64,000 nucleotides of DNA from the NCBI GenBank assembly GCA_051251725.1, contig JBPOFN010000017.1, positions 1 to 64,000 on the forward strand. The letters run 5' to 3'. The translations under genes were made by a program, and so were the position numbers. The notes below the pieces were generated by a model that was not told the origin of the DNA, made no database searches, and saw only the letters and a list, made by a program, of their open reading frames with translations. This DNA comes from JALZUE01 sp051251725. GTDB taxonomy: Bacteria; Pseudomonadota; Gammaproteobacteria; Enterobacterales; Alteromonadaceae. This document shows positions 9,035 through 18,524 of the stretch, piece by piece (the stretch's first letter is position 1; the number at the start of each line of letters is the position of its first letter).

Positions 9035-10084
9035 TTATTCCTCAATTCTTTTCATTAATATCGCCTCAGCGACAACAACTTGATTGCGACCCTGATTTTT
9101 AGCTTGGTATAACGCATTATCAGCCGCAGCAAATATGGTTTCAGGCACTGCGCCATCTTGCTGTTGATAAGTACTGATGCCACAGCTAATGGTTAATGGG
9201 ATCGGCTGACCTGAATACTGCACACTTAACTGCGCGACTTTTTTCCGTAATTCTTCGGCAAATAATTCTGCCCCTTGCGCTGTCGTTTCTGGCAAGATTA
9301 AGCAAAATTCTTCACCGCCGTATCGACAAGCAATATCGGTACTACGCAATAATGTCCCTTTTAATAACTCGGCCACCGCTTTTAAGCATTGATCGCCCGC
9401 GGTATGACCGTGGTTATCATTTACTTTTTTGAAATGGTCGATATCGATCACCACTAAACTTAAGGGGGATAAATTACGGCGACTACGGCGATATTCAGCC
9501 AGTATTTTTTGATCATAATAACGGCGATTATAAAGCCCTGTAAGCTCGTCTAAGGTGGTTTTTTCAGCAAGCTCCCTGTTGACCTCTTCTAACTCTTGTA
9601 AGGCAATATGCAGCTCTAGTGTGCGCTCTTGGACATGACTTTCTAATTCTTCTTGGTTTTCTTGTAAAGTCGTTTCAAAAAGTGTTTTTTCGGATTGTAA
9701 TTGCTGTGTTAACTGCTGCACTTGTTGCGTTTTTTCAACGCTGGTCATAATCAAGAGCTGAGTCCGATAGCCAAGTGCAATTAACAAAGCCGTGGCGGAA
9801 AATAACAATAAATAAAGCTGAATATTACCGAGCCAAGTTTGCGCCCACGGCAACGAGAGAATAAATAACAGCAAATGCAGGATGGAAAAGCCATAAGAGA
9901 ATTTAGCGCGACTGAGGTGGTGTACTTTTAACTTAATGGTTATTTTTAAAAAGGTCAGCGCAGTAATGAAAAAATACAAGCACACTAAACCAGTAGCAGA
10001 AAATAACAATTCAAAATACGCTAGCGCTATAGCCACTAACATAGTAGCGGCGAATAAGAATTTACTAGTTAATAAATTACTCAT
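9035..10084 (-). CDS. Membrane-bound diguanylate cyclase (GGDEF)
   Basis: 349 residues. About four N-terminal hydrophobic helices (1-115) are followed by a coiled coil (about 118-175, QQVQQLTQQLQSEKT) and a C-terminal GGDEF domain (about 180-340). The signature is RYGGEEF. An inhibitory I-site RxxD (RSTD) lies five residues before it, so product inhibition by c-di-GMP is likely. It should make c-di-GMP from GTP at the inner membrane. Its start overlaps the tatD stop region by 8 bases and hemB begins 3 bases after it, giving a tatD-dgc-hemB unit. The signal sensed is unknown. Confidence 0.9.
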   Translation of the reverse strand: MSNLLTSKFLFAATMLVAIALAYFELLFSATGLVCLYFFITALTFLKITIKLKVHHLSRAKFSYGFSILHLLLFILSLPWAQTWLGNIQLYLLLFSATALLIALGYRTQLLIMTSVEKTQQVQQLTQQLQSEKTLFETTLQENQEELESHVQERTLELHIALQELEEVNRELAEKTTLDELTGLYNRRYYDQKILAEYRRSRRNLSPLSLVVIDIDHFKKVNDNHGHTAGDQCLKAVAELLKGTLLRSTDIACRYGGEEFCLILPETTAQGAELFAEELRKKVAQLSVQYSGQPIPLTISCGISTYQQQDGAVPETIFAAADNALYQAKNQGRNQVVVAEAILMKRIEE

Positions 10085-10865
10085 CTAAGCTGAAGACCTT
10101 ACAGGTATTGTGAAAGCTACTGGCGCTAATTTCTTCAACAGAATATGGTGTGCACTGAGCCAACATTTCAACAACAAAAGGTAAATAAGCGGGTTCATTA
10201 CGACTGCTTTTCGGTTTAGGCCGAATATTTTGCGGCGTTAAATAAGGCGCATCGGTTTCTACCATTAAGCGATCTAAGGGAATATATTTAACAATATCCC
10301 GTAATTCTTGACCGCGCTTTTTATCACACAACCAGCCGGTAATCCCGATGTACATGCCAAGATCTAAGCAACGCAATAATTGTGTTTTATTGCCCGTAAA
10401 ACAATGGCTGACCATGGCGGGAACTTTACCAATCGCTGGGCCAAGAATTGCTAACCAATCTTCGAAAGCATCACGCTGATGTAAAAATAATGGCATTGCC
10501 AGCGTTTCAGCCAATTCAACTTGCTGCTGAAATACTCGCCGCTGATTGTCTGGGGTCGAAAAATTACGGTTAAAATCAAGGCCACATTCACCGATGGCTT
10601 TCACATGAGTTGATTCAGCCAATAATTTAAGTTGCGTTAAATAATCATCGCTAACATTATCCGCATCGTGTGGGTGAACACCGGCTGTGCAGGCTAAATT
10701 GCTCGGGTATTGTTGTGCTAACTGTAAGGCTTGTTGGCTAGTGCTAACACAAGTGCCCGTTAGCAACAGCCGTGTTACGCCCGCCTGTATTGCATTTTCA
10801 ATAACAAGCGGTCGATCTTTATCGAATCTAGCATTAGTTAAGTTTACGCCAATATCAGCTAACAC
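10077..10865 (-). CDS. tatD: TatD-family metal-dependent DNase
   Basis: 262 residues, usual TatD length. It is a cytoplasmic TIM-barrel hydrolase with 3'-5' exonuclease activity known in Escherichia coli; despite its name it is not required for Tat export. Motifs: MLADIGVNLTNARF at the start, GVHPHDADN, GECGLDFNRNF, PLFLHQRDAFEDW and MVETDAPYLTP carry the metal-binding His, Glu and Asp residues. It follows tatC by 72 bases and overlaps the next gene by 8 bases. The order tatABC-tatD is conserved in Gammaproteobacteria. Confidence 0.93.
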   Translation of the reverse strand: MLADIGVNLTNARFDKDRPLVIENAIQAGVTRLLLTGTCVSTSQQALQLAQQYPSNLACTAGVHPHDADNVSDDYLTQLKLLAESTHVKAIGECGLDFNRNFSTPDNQRRVFQQQVELAETLAMPLFLHQRDAFEDWLAILGPAIGKVPAMVSHCFTGNKTQLLRCLDLGMYIGITGWLCDKKRGQELRDIVKYIPLDRLMVETDAPYLTPQNIRPKPKSSRNEPAYLPFVVEMLAQCTPYSVEEISASSFHNTCKVFSLDE

Positions 10866-10881
10866 ATTATCTTCTTTTTGA

Positions 10882-10900
10882 TTAGGGCCTGTTGATTTTC
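10882..10900 (+). repeat. Solo copy of the TTAGGGYCTGTTRA end motif
   Basis: TTAGGGCCTGTTGATTTTC in the tatC-tatD gap closely matches both ends of the small element at 25528-25670. No partner end is obvious nearby, so it is either a remnant or a chance match. Confidence 0.35.
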
Positions 10901-10937
10901 TTAATTAAATAACTAGTTAAGTAAAAAGAAAATAAAA

Positions 10938-11693
10938 CTATTCTGTGGTTTGCTCTTCTTCTTCGTCAACCGGCTTTTGATAAAACGAAGCGATAAACAA
11001 ACCAACTTCGAATAACAATAACATCGGGAATGCTAATAAAGTTTGAGAAATAATGTCTGGTGGTGTTAACAACATCCCAACAACAAAGGCGCCAACAACA
11101 ATATAAGGTCTTTTCGCTTTCAACGCTTCAACGGTTGTCATGCCCGTCCAGCACATTAAAATAATCGCGATCGGAATTTCAAAAGCAACACCAAAAGCAA
11201 AAAACAGCTTTAAAATAAAATCTAAATAGCTCGAAATATCGGTCGCAATAGTCACACCTTCAGGGGCAACTGAATTAAAAAAAGCAAACACCACGGGGAA
11301 GACAATAAAATACGCAAAACAAATGCCAGCATAAAATAATAGTGTGCTGCCCAGCATTAACGGCGCAATTAAGCGTTTTTCATTTTGATACAAACCGGGC
11401 GCAATAAACGACCAAATTTGATATAAAATTACCGGTATCGCAATAAATACTGACAGCACTATGGTCAGCTTAAATGGCGCAAAAAATGGCGAAGCAACAT
11501 CGGTGGCGATCATTTGAGCATTTTCTGGCATGGTCGCCAATAACGGTTGCGCAACATATTGATAAATATCTTGGGCAAAATAGACCAAACAACAAAACAC
11601 CACTAAAACAGCAAGAATAGAACGTAATAAACGATTACGTAATTCTAACAAGTGATCGAACAGGGTAAATTGAGCCGTTGATGAATTAGTCAT
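10938..11693 (-). CDS. tatC: Sec-independent protein translocase TatC
   Basis: 251 residues with six predicted membrane helices. TatC is the core receptor of the twin-arginine export system and binds signal peptides together with TatB. Family marks: LFDHLLELRNRLLRS near the N-terminus, the SPFFAPFKL segment, LYQNEKR after the second helix, and GMLLTPPDIISQ. The C-terminal tail is acidic (DEEEEQTTE). The start overlaps the tatB stop by 8 bases. It is transcribed with tatA and tatB upstream and probably tatD downstream. Confidence 0.96.
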   Translation of the reverse strand: MTNSSTAQFTLFDHLLELRNRLLRSILAVLVVFCCLVYFAQDIYQYVAQPLLATMPENAQMIATDVASPFFAPFKLTIVLSVFIAIPVILYQIWSFIAPGLYQNEKRLIAPLMLGSTLLFYAGICFAYFIVFPVVFAFFNSVAPEGVTIATDISSYLDFILKLFFAFGVAFEIPIAIILMCWTGMTTVEALKAKRPYIVVGAFVVGMLLTPPDIISQTLLAFPMLLLFEVGLFIASFYQKPVDEEEEQTTE

Positions 11694-12057
11694 TCAGCGT
11701 ATTTTCACTTTTTTTATTAGCAGGCTTAGGTGCTATTTCATTATCATTTTCAAAAGGCGTTTGACTATCAAAAGGGCGATTCATCATATTAGCAGCATCT
11801 TTCAATGCTTTAACTGACTCTGCCACTTCGGGTGATAAGTCTTCCATTTTGGTCTGTTCAGCTTTTTTTAAATTTTCATGTAATTCATGGATACGTAATT
11901 CTTCTTTTAATTCCGTTTGTACTGAGTTACTAAAGGTTTTAACCTTATTAACCCAAGTTCGCACAGAACGAATTGCCGTCGGTAGTCTTTCAGGGCCTAG
12001 GACAACTAAGCCGATGATACCGATAATTACTAATTCCCAAAAGCCAATATCAAACAT
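11686..12057 (-). CDS. tatB: Sec-independent protein translocase TatB
   Basis: 123 residues. One N-terminal membrane helix (MFDIGFWELVIIGIIGLVVL) is followed by GPERLP, an amphipathic helix and a charged tail. This is the standard TatB layout, and the Glu in the helix (FWELV) is typical of TatB rather than TatA. It works with TatC in substrate recognition in the inner membrane. It lies 3 bases after tatA and overlaps tatC by 8 bases, so translation is probably coupled. Confidence 0.94.
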   Translation of the reverse strand: MFDIGFWELVIIGIIGLVVLGPERLPTAIRSVRTWVNKVKTFSNSVQTELKEELRIHELHENLKKAEQTKMEDLSPEVAESVKALKDAANMMNRPFDSQTPFENDNEIAPKPANKKSENTLND

Positions 12058-12060
12058 TAA

Positions 12061-12303
12061 TTAAGCCTGATCTTTTTCTTTTGTTTTATCTTTATCAGTC
12101 ACTTGTTCTTTCTCAAAAACAGCGTCTTCAGCTTTTTTTTCTGCAATAGATTCTGCTGGCTTTTCTTCGTCAGAGATCGCTTTTTTAAAGCCTTTCACTG
12201 CCGAGCCTAAATCTCCGCCTAAGCCGCGTAATTTTTTTGTTCCAAACAATAAAACCACAATCACTGCTACTATCAATAATTGCCAAATACTAATGCCGCC
12301 CAT
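12061..12303 (-). CDS. tatA: Sec-independent protein translocase TatA
   Basis: 80 residues. The membrane helix MGGISIWQLLIVAVIVVLLF is followed by GTKKLRGLGGDLGSAVKGFK, the classic TatA hinge and amphipathic helix, and a Lys/Glu-rich tail. TatA oligomers form the transport-competent part of the Tat pore. It is the first gene of the tat run, and its promoter should lie in 12304-12383, shared with the divergent gene at 12384. Confidence 0.95.
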   Translation of the reverse strand: MGGISIWQLLIVAVIVVLLFGTKKLRGLGGDLGSAVKGFKKAISDEEKPAESIAEKKAEDAVFEKEQVTDKDKTKEKDQA

Positions 12304-12383
12304 AAAAAAATTACCTCTTAATATTGTATTGCTATAATTATAAAGTTTTAATAAGAAAAATCACTAAATACCTTTAGGTACTT

Positions 12384-13394
12384 ATGCTATTTAGAAAAGG
12401 AATTATATTCATATTCTGCACAGGCATGATTTCAATGCCTGTATTAGCTCAGGACGAGCCCCAAAAAGCAACCGCTAATTCAATAAATGTCGACACAACA
12501 CAAAACAATGATATTAATAACCCAGCAGCTACTGGTGATTGGAGTCAAAACTTCCATCAAAGTATCGCCAATAGTGTATTTCGGTCCGCACAATGGTTTG
12601 ATAGTTTTTTTATGGAAGAAGGTGATGAGCAGATTTCACCAAAAACTAGCGCACGGATAAAAATAGGTTGGGAACCCAAAGCACGAGACTGGAGCAAGAT
12701 CGGCACACGCTTTAAACTAAAAGTTCGGTTACCGCACTTTAAAGATAAAGTAGATATTATTTTTTCTGACAGTGCTGAAGATCAATTTGATGCTTTACCA
12801 CTCGAATCAATTAAAACCAATAACCAATTAGATGAAGAATCTTTTGCCGCTGCCATTAGATATATACTAAAAAGCAAAGACCATATTGTTACCGATACTC
12901 GGCTTGGCATTTCAGGCGGTGATATTTTTTTACGCGCCCGACATAAACGCACTTATAACTGGCGTGACAACCATAGCTTTAAAATTGAACCGGCAATTTA
13001 TTATTATATAGATGATAAATCCGGTGCCCGTTTATTATTAGAATATGATTATCAACAAAACGAAACCGAACAGTACCGGATCAATTATAGTATTCGCGGC
13101 TCTGAATCTTTTCATGGCATTCGCTGGAAACACGGTTTTTATCATTTAAAACAATTATCTGACAAAGAAGCGACGGTAACAGGTATACAAGCGGAAGGCG
13201 AAAGAAATGGCGAACGCGGCTTTATTGTTGATAAATATACCTTGAGCATGCGTTATCGCTTTAATGCCTTGAAAGACTGGCTTTATTTTGAAATTGAACC
13301 CTTTGTTGAATTCCCAGAGGAAGAGAATTATAAGGCAACACCAGGATTAGCATTAAGAGTGGAAGGTTTTTTTTATCAAGTTGATAAAAAATAA
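12384..13394 (+). CDS. Hypothetical exported, probably outer-membrane, protein
   Basis: 336 residues with a clear signal peptide (about 1-22, ending PVLAQ). The body has alternating short strands rich in aromatic and charged residues (for example RYILKSKDHIVTDTRLGISG, FKIEPAIYYYID and YTLSMRYRFN), and it ends in hydrophobic-aromatic positions. That suggests a small beta-barrel or a periplasmic beta-rich protein. I do not recognise a named family. It diverges from tatA, with 80 bases between the starts, and is convergent with the GGDEF-EAL gene. Real-gene confidence is high, function unknown. Confidence 0.72.
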   Translation: MLFRKGIIFIFCTGMISMPVLAQDEPQKATANSINVDTTQNNDINNPAATGDWSQNFHQSIANSVFRSAQWFDSFFMEEGDEQISPKTSARIKIGWEPKARDWSKIGTRFKLKVRLPHFKDKVDIIFSDSAEDQFDALPLESIKTNNQLDEESFAAAIRYILKSKDHIVTDTRLGISGGDIFLRARHKRTYNWRDNHSFKIEPAIYYYIDDKSGARLLLEYDYQQNETEQYRINYSIRGSESFHGIRWKHGFYHLKQLSDKEATVTGIQAEGERNGERGFIVDKYTLSMRYRFNALKDWLYFEIEPFVEFPEEENYKATPGLALRVEGFFYQVDKK

Positions 13395-13424
13395 AGCACG
13401 TATCCAGCTTTATTAAGCTGTTAA

Positions 13425-16046
13425 TTAGGCTAATTCAGCCTGCTGAAAATCAGACTCAGGATTAATTATTTCATTATCAATTTTTTCTGGTCGATTAATA
13501 TGATACCCCTGACCATATTCACAGCCAACCGCCTTTAACTTGTTAAGCATTTCTTCCGACTCAATACCTTCAGCCACTAAACGGTAACCGAACTGCTCAC
13601 CTAAGGTATGCAGTGCTTTAACCAATAATAAGTTTTCTTCATTACTCGAAATTTCCCGAATAAAACTGCGATCCAGTTTAATATATTCAAACGGGTAGCT
13701 ATGCAGAAAGTTAAATGACGATAAGCCTGAGCCATAATCATCTAGTGCTAATTTAACGCCAAATTCTTTTAACGTACGCAAGCCTTTTAACGCGACATCA
13801 GCATGTTTTTCAAATGCTTTTTCATTAAATTCTAAAATTAAGTGCTGCGGATCTATCGTGTGTTTAGTAATAACCGCCATTAATTTATTGAGCTGATTCG
13901 CTTGCGTTAAATGACGTCCAGATAAATTAATCCCGATAAATGCTTTTTGATATTTATCATGATTTTTCCACAGTTTAAGCTGAATACTTACTTGTTCAAT
14001 TACCCAGTTTTCAATATCGAGAATAACACCCGTTTCTTCCGCCATATATAAAAAATGACTTGGGGTTAATAAACCTTTTTCTGGATGTCGCCAGCGTAGA
14101 AAAGCTTCAAAACCAATAGTGCCAGCATTGTTTAGGCTAGATATCTGCTGATAATGCAACTCAAACTGTTCCGCTTTGATGGCATTACGCAATTCTTGCT
14201 CTAACGTCATGCTAGCAAGTAGCTGCTGACGCATACTCTCGTCAAAAAAGACGTATCGACCTCGCCCTAAACTTTTTGCTTGATACATCGCAGCATCAGC
14301 ATCACGTAATATTTCACTGGCTTCTTTGTATTGCTGATTAAACATCGCAATACCAATACTGGCATTAGAGTACAAATCATGGCCATCAATATTAAACGAT
14401 TCACTGACACGGGTAATAATACGGCCAGCGATTTCTTCCACATCATCTTGCGTTTGAAAATTATCTAATAAAATAACAAATTCATCACCGCCTAAACGCG
14501 CTAATAAATCATTATCGCGAATACATTCAGACAAACGTTGTGATATTTCCACAAGAAATTTATCACCCGCTAAATGGCCGAGCGTATCATTAATCATTTT
14601 AAAGCGATCGAGATCTATAAATAGCACCGCAAAGCGTTGATTAGGATGACGTTTATAGTGACTTAAGGAATAGGTTAAGCGATCTGAAAACATTGCCCGG
14701 TTAGGTAATTGTGTTAACGCATCATGATGGGCTTCATAAAATAGCTTTTCTTCAGCTTTTTTGCGTTCTTCTATTTGCATGCGTAGCTTCAAATTCGCAA
14801 TTTCAAGCGCTTTTGTCCGGTCTTTAACCGTATGCTCTAACGCATCTTTACTTTGCAACTCCATCAGCTGTGTACGCTTTCTCACAATCGCGATGGCAAT
14901 ATGTTGAGCAACAAAGCGAATTAACTCTAAATCACTTTCTTGGTAAGCATTTGCATCTTGATAATCTTGTACCGCAAACATACCAAAAACTTTGCCTTGT
15001 TCAATCAATGGCGACGACAACCAAGCTTTAGGCATGATATTAATCGCTTGAAAATCCGTTAGTTTAGCTTTAACAACACGACCGCTTTCATTCAGTAAAA
15101 ACTGTTCATCACCAGAGATTAAAATAGGTGAACCCGCTAAAATGGTTTTTTCCGATAAACCTTTACCAAAAGGCCTTCTAACCATATCTGTAACGCGTTG
15201 ATCAACAAAATATGGACATTCTAAAAATTTTCGATCAGCAGAAACCAGCGCAATATAAAAATTATTGGCGGGTAATAAACGTCTAATTTCATGGTGAAGC
15301 GCTTGATAAAAGGTTGGTAAATCTTTTGAACTGGCGGTTATTTCTGAAACAGCCAACAACACTTCATGAATACGCTGTGCTTTTTGTCGCTCGGCGATTT
15401 CATTTTGTAATTCACGATTAGTTTTAGTTAACTTTAATGTTCTTTCTTGAATACTATTTTCTAATAGCTCTCTACTTTTGACTCGATCAATAGCCGTAAC
15501 AATATGTTCGGCAATAAATTCTAATAATTGACAATCACGGTCATCAAAATAATGTTTATCATCGTAGCTCTGTAAGGCAATAACACCAATCACTTGATTG
15601 CCGCGTTTTAACGGTACTCCCAACCAATCCACACATTGAAAAGTATGCTGGCTGATCTTTTCAGCTTTCATTAATGCCATGTGTTCAGCAGAACTACAAT
15701 GAACGGAGCGTCGTTCTTTATAAACTAACGCAGTTAAACTTTGTTGCCATTGCGACGCTTGTAAAAATTCTAATAAATGATTTTTATCAGTATTGCGGGT
15801 ATAAGCAAGACTAAGATTTTTATCATCGTCAGCTAAAACAATATGAAAATTATCAGTAATTAATAAAGAAGAGATAACACCGTCAAGTGCTTGATAAAAG
15901 GAGTCGATATCAGTGATTGTACCGGCGAGTTCAGACAAACGCAGCAAACCACTTTGCATCGTTCTCACTTGTCGGTATTTATTAAGCAACGACTTAAGTT
16001 TTGGTAATTGTCGCGTTGCTTTTTCGGTGTTCGCTGATAAATCCAT
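13425..16046 (-). CDS. GAF-GAF-GGDEF-EAL c-di-GMP signalling protein
   Basis: 873 residues without membrane helices, so cytoplasmic. Two GAF domains (about 40-195 and 235-395), each followed by a coiled linker (SIQERTLKLTKTNRELQNEI; KDRTKALEIANLKLRMQIEE), lead to a GGDEF domain (about 430-595) and an EAL domain (about 610-860). GGDEF is intact (ARLGGDEF) with an I-site RDND five residues before it. The EAL signature is changed to EAF, but the other catalytic positions are present (INLSGRHL, LEFNEKAF, LALDDYGSG, IKLDRSFI, VAEGIES). It could both make and break c-di-GMP in response to ligands bound by the GAF domains. Confidence 0.9.
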   Translation of the reverse strand: MDLSANTEKATRQLPKLKSLLNKYRQVRTMQSGLLRLSELAGTITDIDSFYQALDGVISSLLITDNFHIVLADDDKNLSLAYTRNTDKNHLLEFLQASQWQQSLTALVYKERRSVHCSSAEHMALMKAEKISQHTFQCVDWLGVPLKRGNQVIGVIALQSYDDKHYFDDRDCQLLEFIAEHIVTAIDRVKSRELLENSIQERTLKLTKTNRELQNEIAERQKAQRIHEVLLAVSEITASSKDLPTFYQALHHEIRRLLPANNFYIALVSADRKFLECPYFVDQRVTDMVRRPFGKGLSEKTILAGSPILISGDEQFLLNESGRVVKAKLTDFQAINIMPKAWLSSPLIEQGKVFGMFAVQDYQDANAYQESDLELIRFVAQHIAIAIVRKRTQLMELQSKDALEHTVKDRTKALEIANLKLRMQIEERKKAEEKLFYEAHHDALTQLPNRAMFSDRLTYSLSHYKRHPNQRFAVLFIDLDRFKMINDTLGHLAGDKFLVEISQRLSECIRDNDLLARLGGDEFVILLDNFQTQDDVEEIAGRIITRVSESFNIDGHDLYSNASIGIAMFNQQYKEASEILRDADAAMYQAKSLGRGRYVFFDESMRQQLLASMTLEQELRNAIKAEQFELHYQQISSLNNAGTIGFEAFLRWRHPEKGLLTPSHFLYMAEETGVILDIENWVIEQVSIQLKLWKNHDKYQKAFIGINLSGRHLTQANQLNKLMAVITKHTIDPQHLILEFNEKAFEKHADVALKGLRTLKEFGVKLALDDYGSGLSSFNFLHSYPFEYIKLDRSFIREISSNEENLLLVKALHTLGEQFGYRLVAEGIESEEMLNKLKAVGCEYGQGYHINRPEKIDNEIINPESDFQQAELA

Positions 16047-16145
16047 TAGAGCGCAGTCTATAAAATGTTATTATTAGTATTTTTTATGACCACCATACTA
16101 ACAAGATTTAGATAAATAACTAGTGAAAATATTACCACAGATATA

Positions 16146-16172
16146 AAAAAACCGACTAAATGCCGGTTTTTT
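16146..16172 (-). terminator. rpoH terminator
   Basis: On the minus strand an A-run leads into ACCGGC-ATTTA-GTCGGT (one G-U pair) followed by six T. It lies 21 bases after the rpoH stop. Confidence 0.8.
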
Positions 16173-16192
16173 ATATTTTTTTCATTTATCTG

Positions 16193-17056
16193 TTAAATCA
16201 TTGAATTTTTTAACTTAGATAAAGCATTTTTTTCTAATTGGCGAACACGCTCTGCAGATATTTCGTACTTATCGGCTAATTCCTGCAAGGTTGTCTTATC
16301 TTCTGCTAACCAGCGAGTACGAATAATATGCTGACTTCTGTCATCTAATAACACTAAGGCATTAGATAAACGTTGATTAGAGTCGGCTTCCCAGTCATCG
16401 CTTTCAACAGAATCGGCTAAATCAGATTGCTTGTCTTCTAAATACTGTGCCGGTGAAAAATTACTCATCACACCAGAATCATCATCATCAGATGACAATT
16501 CAAAAGCTTGATCTTGGCTACTCATCCGAGATTCCATTTCAACAACATCTTTTGGTGTTACACCTAATGTTTCCGCGACGTTTTTGATCTCTTCTTGACT
16601 AAACCAACCTAGACGCTTTTTATTTTTTCTTAAATTAAAAAATAACTTACGCTGTGCTTTGGTTGTCGCAACTTTAACAACACGCCAATTTTTCAGCACA
16701 AACTCATGAATTTCGGCTTTGATCCAATGAACCGCAAAAGAAACCAAACGAACACCCACTTCAGGGTTAAATCGTTTAACAGCCTTCATTAAACCAACAT
16801 TACCTTCTTGAACCAAGTCCGCTTGAGGTAAACCATAACCCGCGTAACCTTTTGCAATATGAATAACAAAACGTAAATGCGACATGATCAGCTCTTGAGC
16901 CGACTGTAAATTATTGTCGTTGTATAATTGAGTAGCAAGTTCACGCTCACGCTCTGCTGTTAGCATAGGAATACTATATGCAGTCGATGTATATGCTTCG
17001 ATACTACCGCTTCTCGGGATAGTTAAAGCTATAGTTGATAGTGCTGAATTACTCAT
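16193..17056 (-). CDS. rpoH: RNA polymerase heat-shock sigma factor RpoH (sigma-32)
   Basis: 287 residues, normal for sigma-32. It directs RNA polymerase to heat-shock promoters. Region 2 contains LIMSHLRFVIHIAKGYAGYG, QADLVQEGNVGLMKAVKRF and the RpoH-type VSFAVHWIKAEIHEFVLKNW. The RpoH box follows as TTKAQRKLFFNLRKNKKRLG. Region 4 (LQELADKYEISAERVRQLEK) is the -35 binding helix-turn-helix. An unusual acidic stretch (SSDDDDSG) lies near residue 195. It is monocistronic, with a terminator behind it and 243 bases to the divergent neighbour. In many Gammaproteobacteria rpoH follows ftsX; here an EAL-HDOD gene separates them. Confidence 0.96.
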   Translation of the reverse strand: MSNSALSTIALTIPRSGSIEAYTSTAYSIPMLTAERERELATQLYNDNNLQSAQELIMSHLRFVIHIAKGYAGYGLPQADLVQEGNVGLMKAVKRFNPEVGVRLVSFAVHWIKAEIHEFVLKNWRVVKVATTKAQRKLFFNLRKNKKRLGWFSQEEIKNVAETLGVTPKDVVEMESRMSSQDQAFELSSDDDDSGVMSNFSPAQYLEDKQSDLADSVESDDWEADSNQRLSNALVLLDDRSQHIIRTRWLAEDKTTLQELADKYEISAERVRQLEKNALSKLKNSMI

Positions 17057-17299
17057 TACAAACCTCTTTTTTCTTACTCTACTCGCGATGTTAGCATGAC
17101 AGTTTTAAATTGGGAACATTAAAATCATTGTTAATTGTTGCTAAATGTATCAATAACACAGCGCTAAAAACAATTCAAAATAAGTGACATCGATTTTATC
17201 TCTGTTATAGTCAGTACTATATCAGGGTTATAATAACAGGATGTTACAAATACATTAACCTGCTGAAAATATTATATAAAAGTGCAGTAGAGGTACAAA

Positions 17300-18511
17300 A
17301 TGTATTCATATGTTGCTAGACAACCGATTATAGATCTAGAGCAAAACCTTGTCGCTTATGAATTATTATTTCGTGACGGCGAAAAAAATCAATTTCCTAA
17401 TATATGCCCCGACCAAGCCACTTCAAATATCTTAGCAAATAATCATTTAACCTTAGGTATTGAACAAGTTACCGACAATAAAGTTGCCTATATCAATTTT
17501 CATGCAGACACGTTAATTAAAAACTTTCCGAGCTTTTTAAACCCTAAAAATGTTGTGATTGAGATAATTGAAGATGTCCCTATTAGTGATGAATTAATTG
17601 ACGCCTGTAAAAAACTTAAAGCTAAAGGTTTTAAATTTGCCTTAGATGATCATGATTTTGACCCTAAATGGGATGTGTTTTTTCCACTTGTCGATATTAT
17701 TAAAGTTGATGTCTTAGAGTTTAACGTGCTCAATATTAGTCAATACCTGAAAAGATTAAAAACTTACCCTATCACTTTATTAGCTGAAAAAGTTGAAACA
17801 AAAGAGCAATTTGAAAAGTGTAAAATGCTCGGCTTTACCCTCTTTCAAGGTTACTTCTTTGCTAAACCGGAAATGATTAAACAGAAAAAAGCAGTAACCG
17901 GTAAGCGCGCTATTTTTGAGTTAATTGAACACGCGAGCAAAAAAGAACTGAACTTTGCTGCTATTGGCGAAACCTTTGGTAAAGACCCAAGTTTAACTTA
18001 TAAATTATTACGTTTTATCAATAGTCCTGTTTATGGCCGAAATCAAGAAATCACCTCGTTAAAACACGCGTTAGCTTATATTGGTGAACTAGAATTAAAG
18101 AAGTTTATTTCACTGCTGGCCTTATCTGATCTCAGTTCCGGTAAGTGTGCAGAGTTAATGCGCTTCTCACTAGTTAGGGCTAAGTTTTGCGAAATAATCT
18201 CAAATAAATTACACGATGATAACAACCCACCTAAAGCCTTTTTAGCCGGAATTTTGTCAATGATAGATGGTATTCTAGATCAAGAAATAAACGCCGTTTT
18301 TGATCTTATCCCTGTTCACAGCGACATCAAAAATGCTTTGTTAGATAAAAGTAATTATTTAAAACATTATTTAACGCTAGCTAAATTAACCGAACAAGGT
18401 GAGTGGAAAAAATCGAGCTTGCTTGCTATCCGTTTAGGATTAGAGACTAAAGATACTTACGACGCCCATCAGCAAGCTATTGCTTGGACCGATGGTATGT
18501 TGGCGCCATAA
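17300..18511 (+). CDS. EAL and HDOD domain protein
   Basis: 403 residues. The N-terminal EAL-like domain (about 1-200) begins YVARQPIIDLEQNLVAYELL, and the C-terminal HDOD domain spans about 205-395. The family is known from the CdgJ-type and YuxH-type proteins, which affect motility and c-di-GMP signalling. The EAL signature is ELL. Some catalytic positions remain (FALDDHDF, IIKVDVLEF), whereas the final Glu region reads LLAEKVET. Activity is therefore uncertain; it may be a c-di-GMP binding or protein-interaction module. It is convergent with ftsX, with only 13 bases between them and no visible terminator. Confidence 0.87.
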   Translation: MYSYVARQPIIDLEQNLVAYELLFRDGEKNQFPNICPDQATSNILANNHLTLGIEQVTDNKVAYINFHADTLIKNFPSFLNPKNVVIEIIEDVPISDELIDACKKLKAKGFKFALDDHDFDPKWDVFFPLVDIIKVDVLEFNVLNISQYLKRLKTYPITLLAEKVETKEQFEKCKMLGFTLFQGYFFAKPEMIKQKKAVTGKRAIFELIEHASKKELNFAAIGETFGKDPSLTYKLLRFINSPVYGRNQEITSLKHALAYIGELELKKFISLLALSDLSSGKCAELMRFSLVRAKFCEIISNKLHDDNNPPKAFLAGILSMIDGILDQEINAVFDLIPVHSDIKNALLDKSNYLKHYLTLAKLTEQGEWKKSSLLAIRLGLETKDTYDAHQQAIAWTDGMLAP

Positions 18512-18524
18512 CTATCAGCTATGA

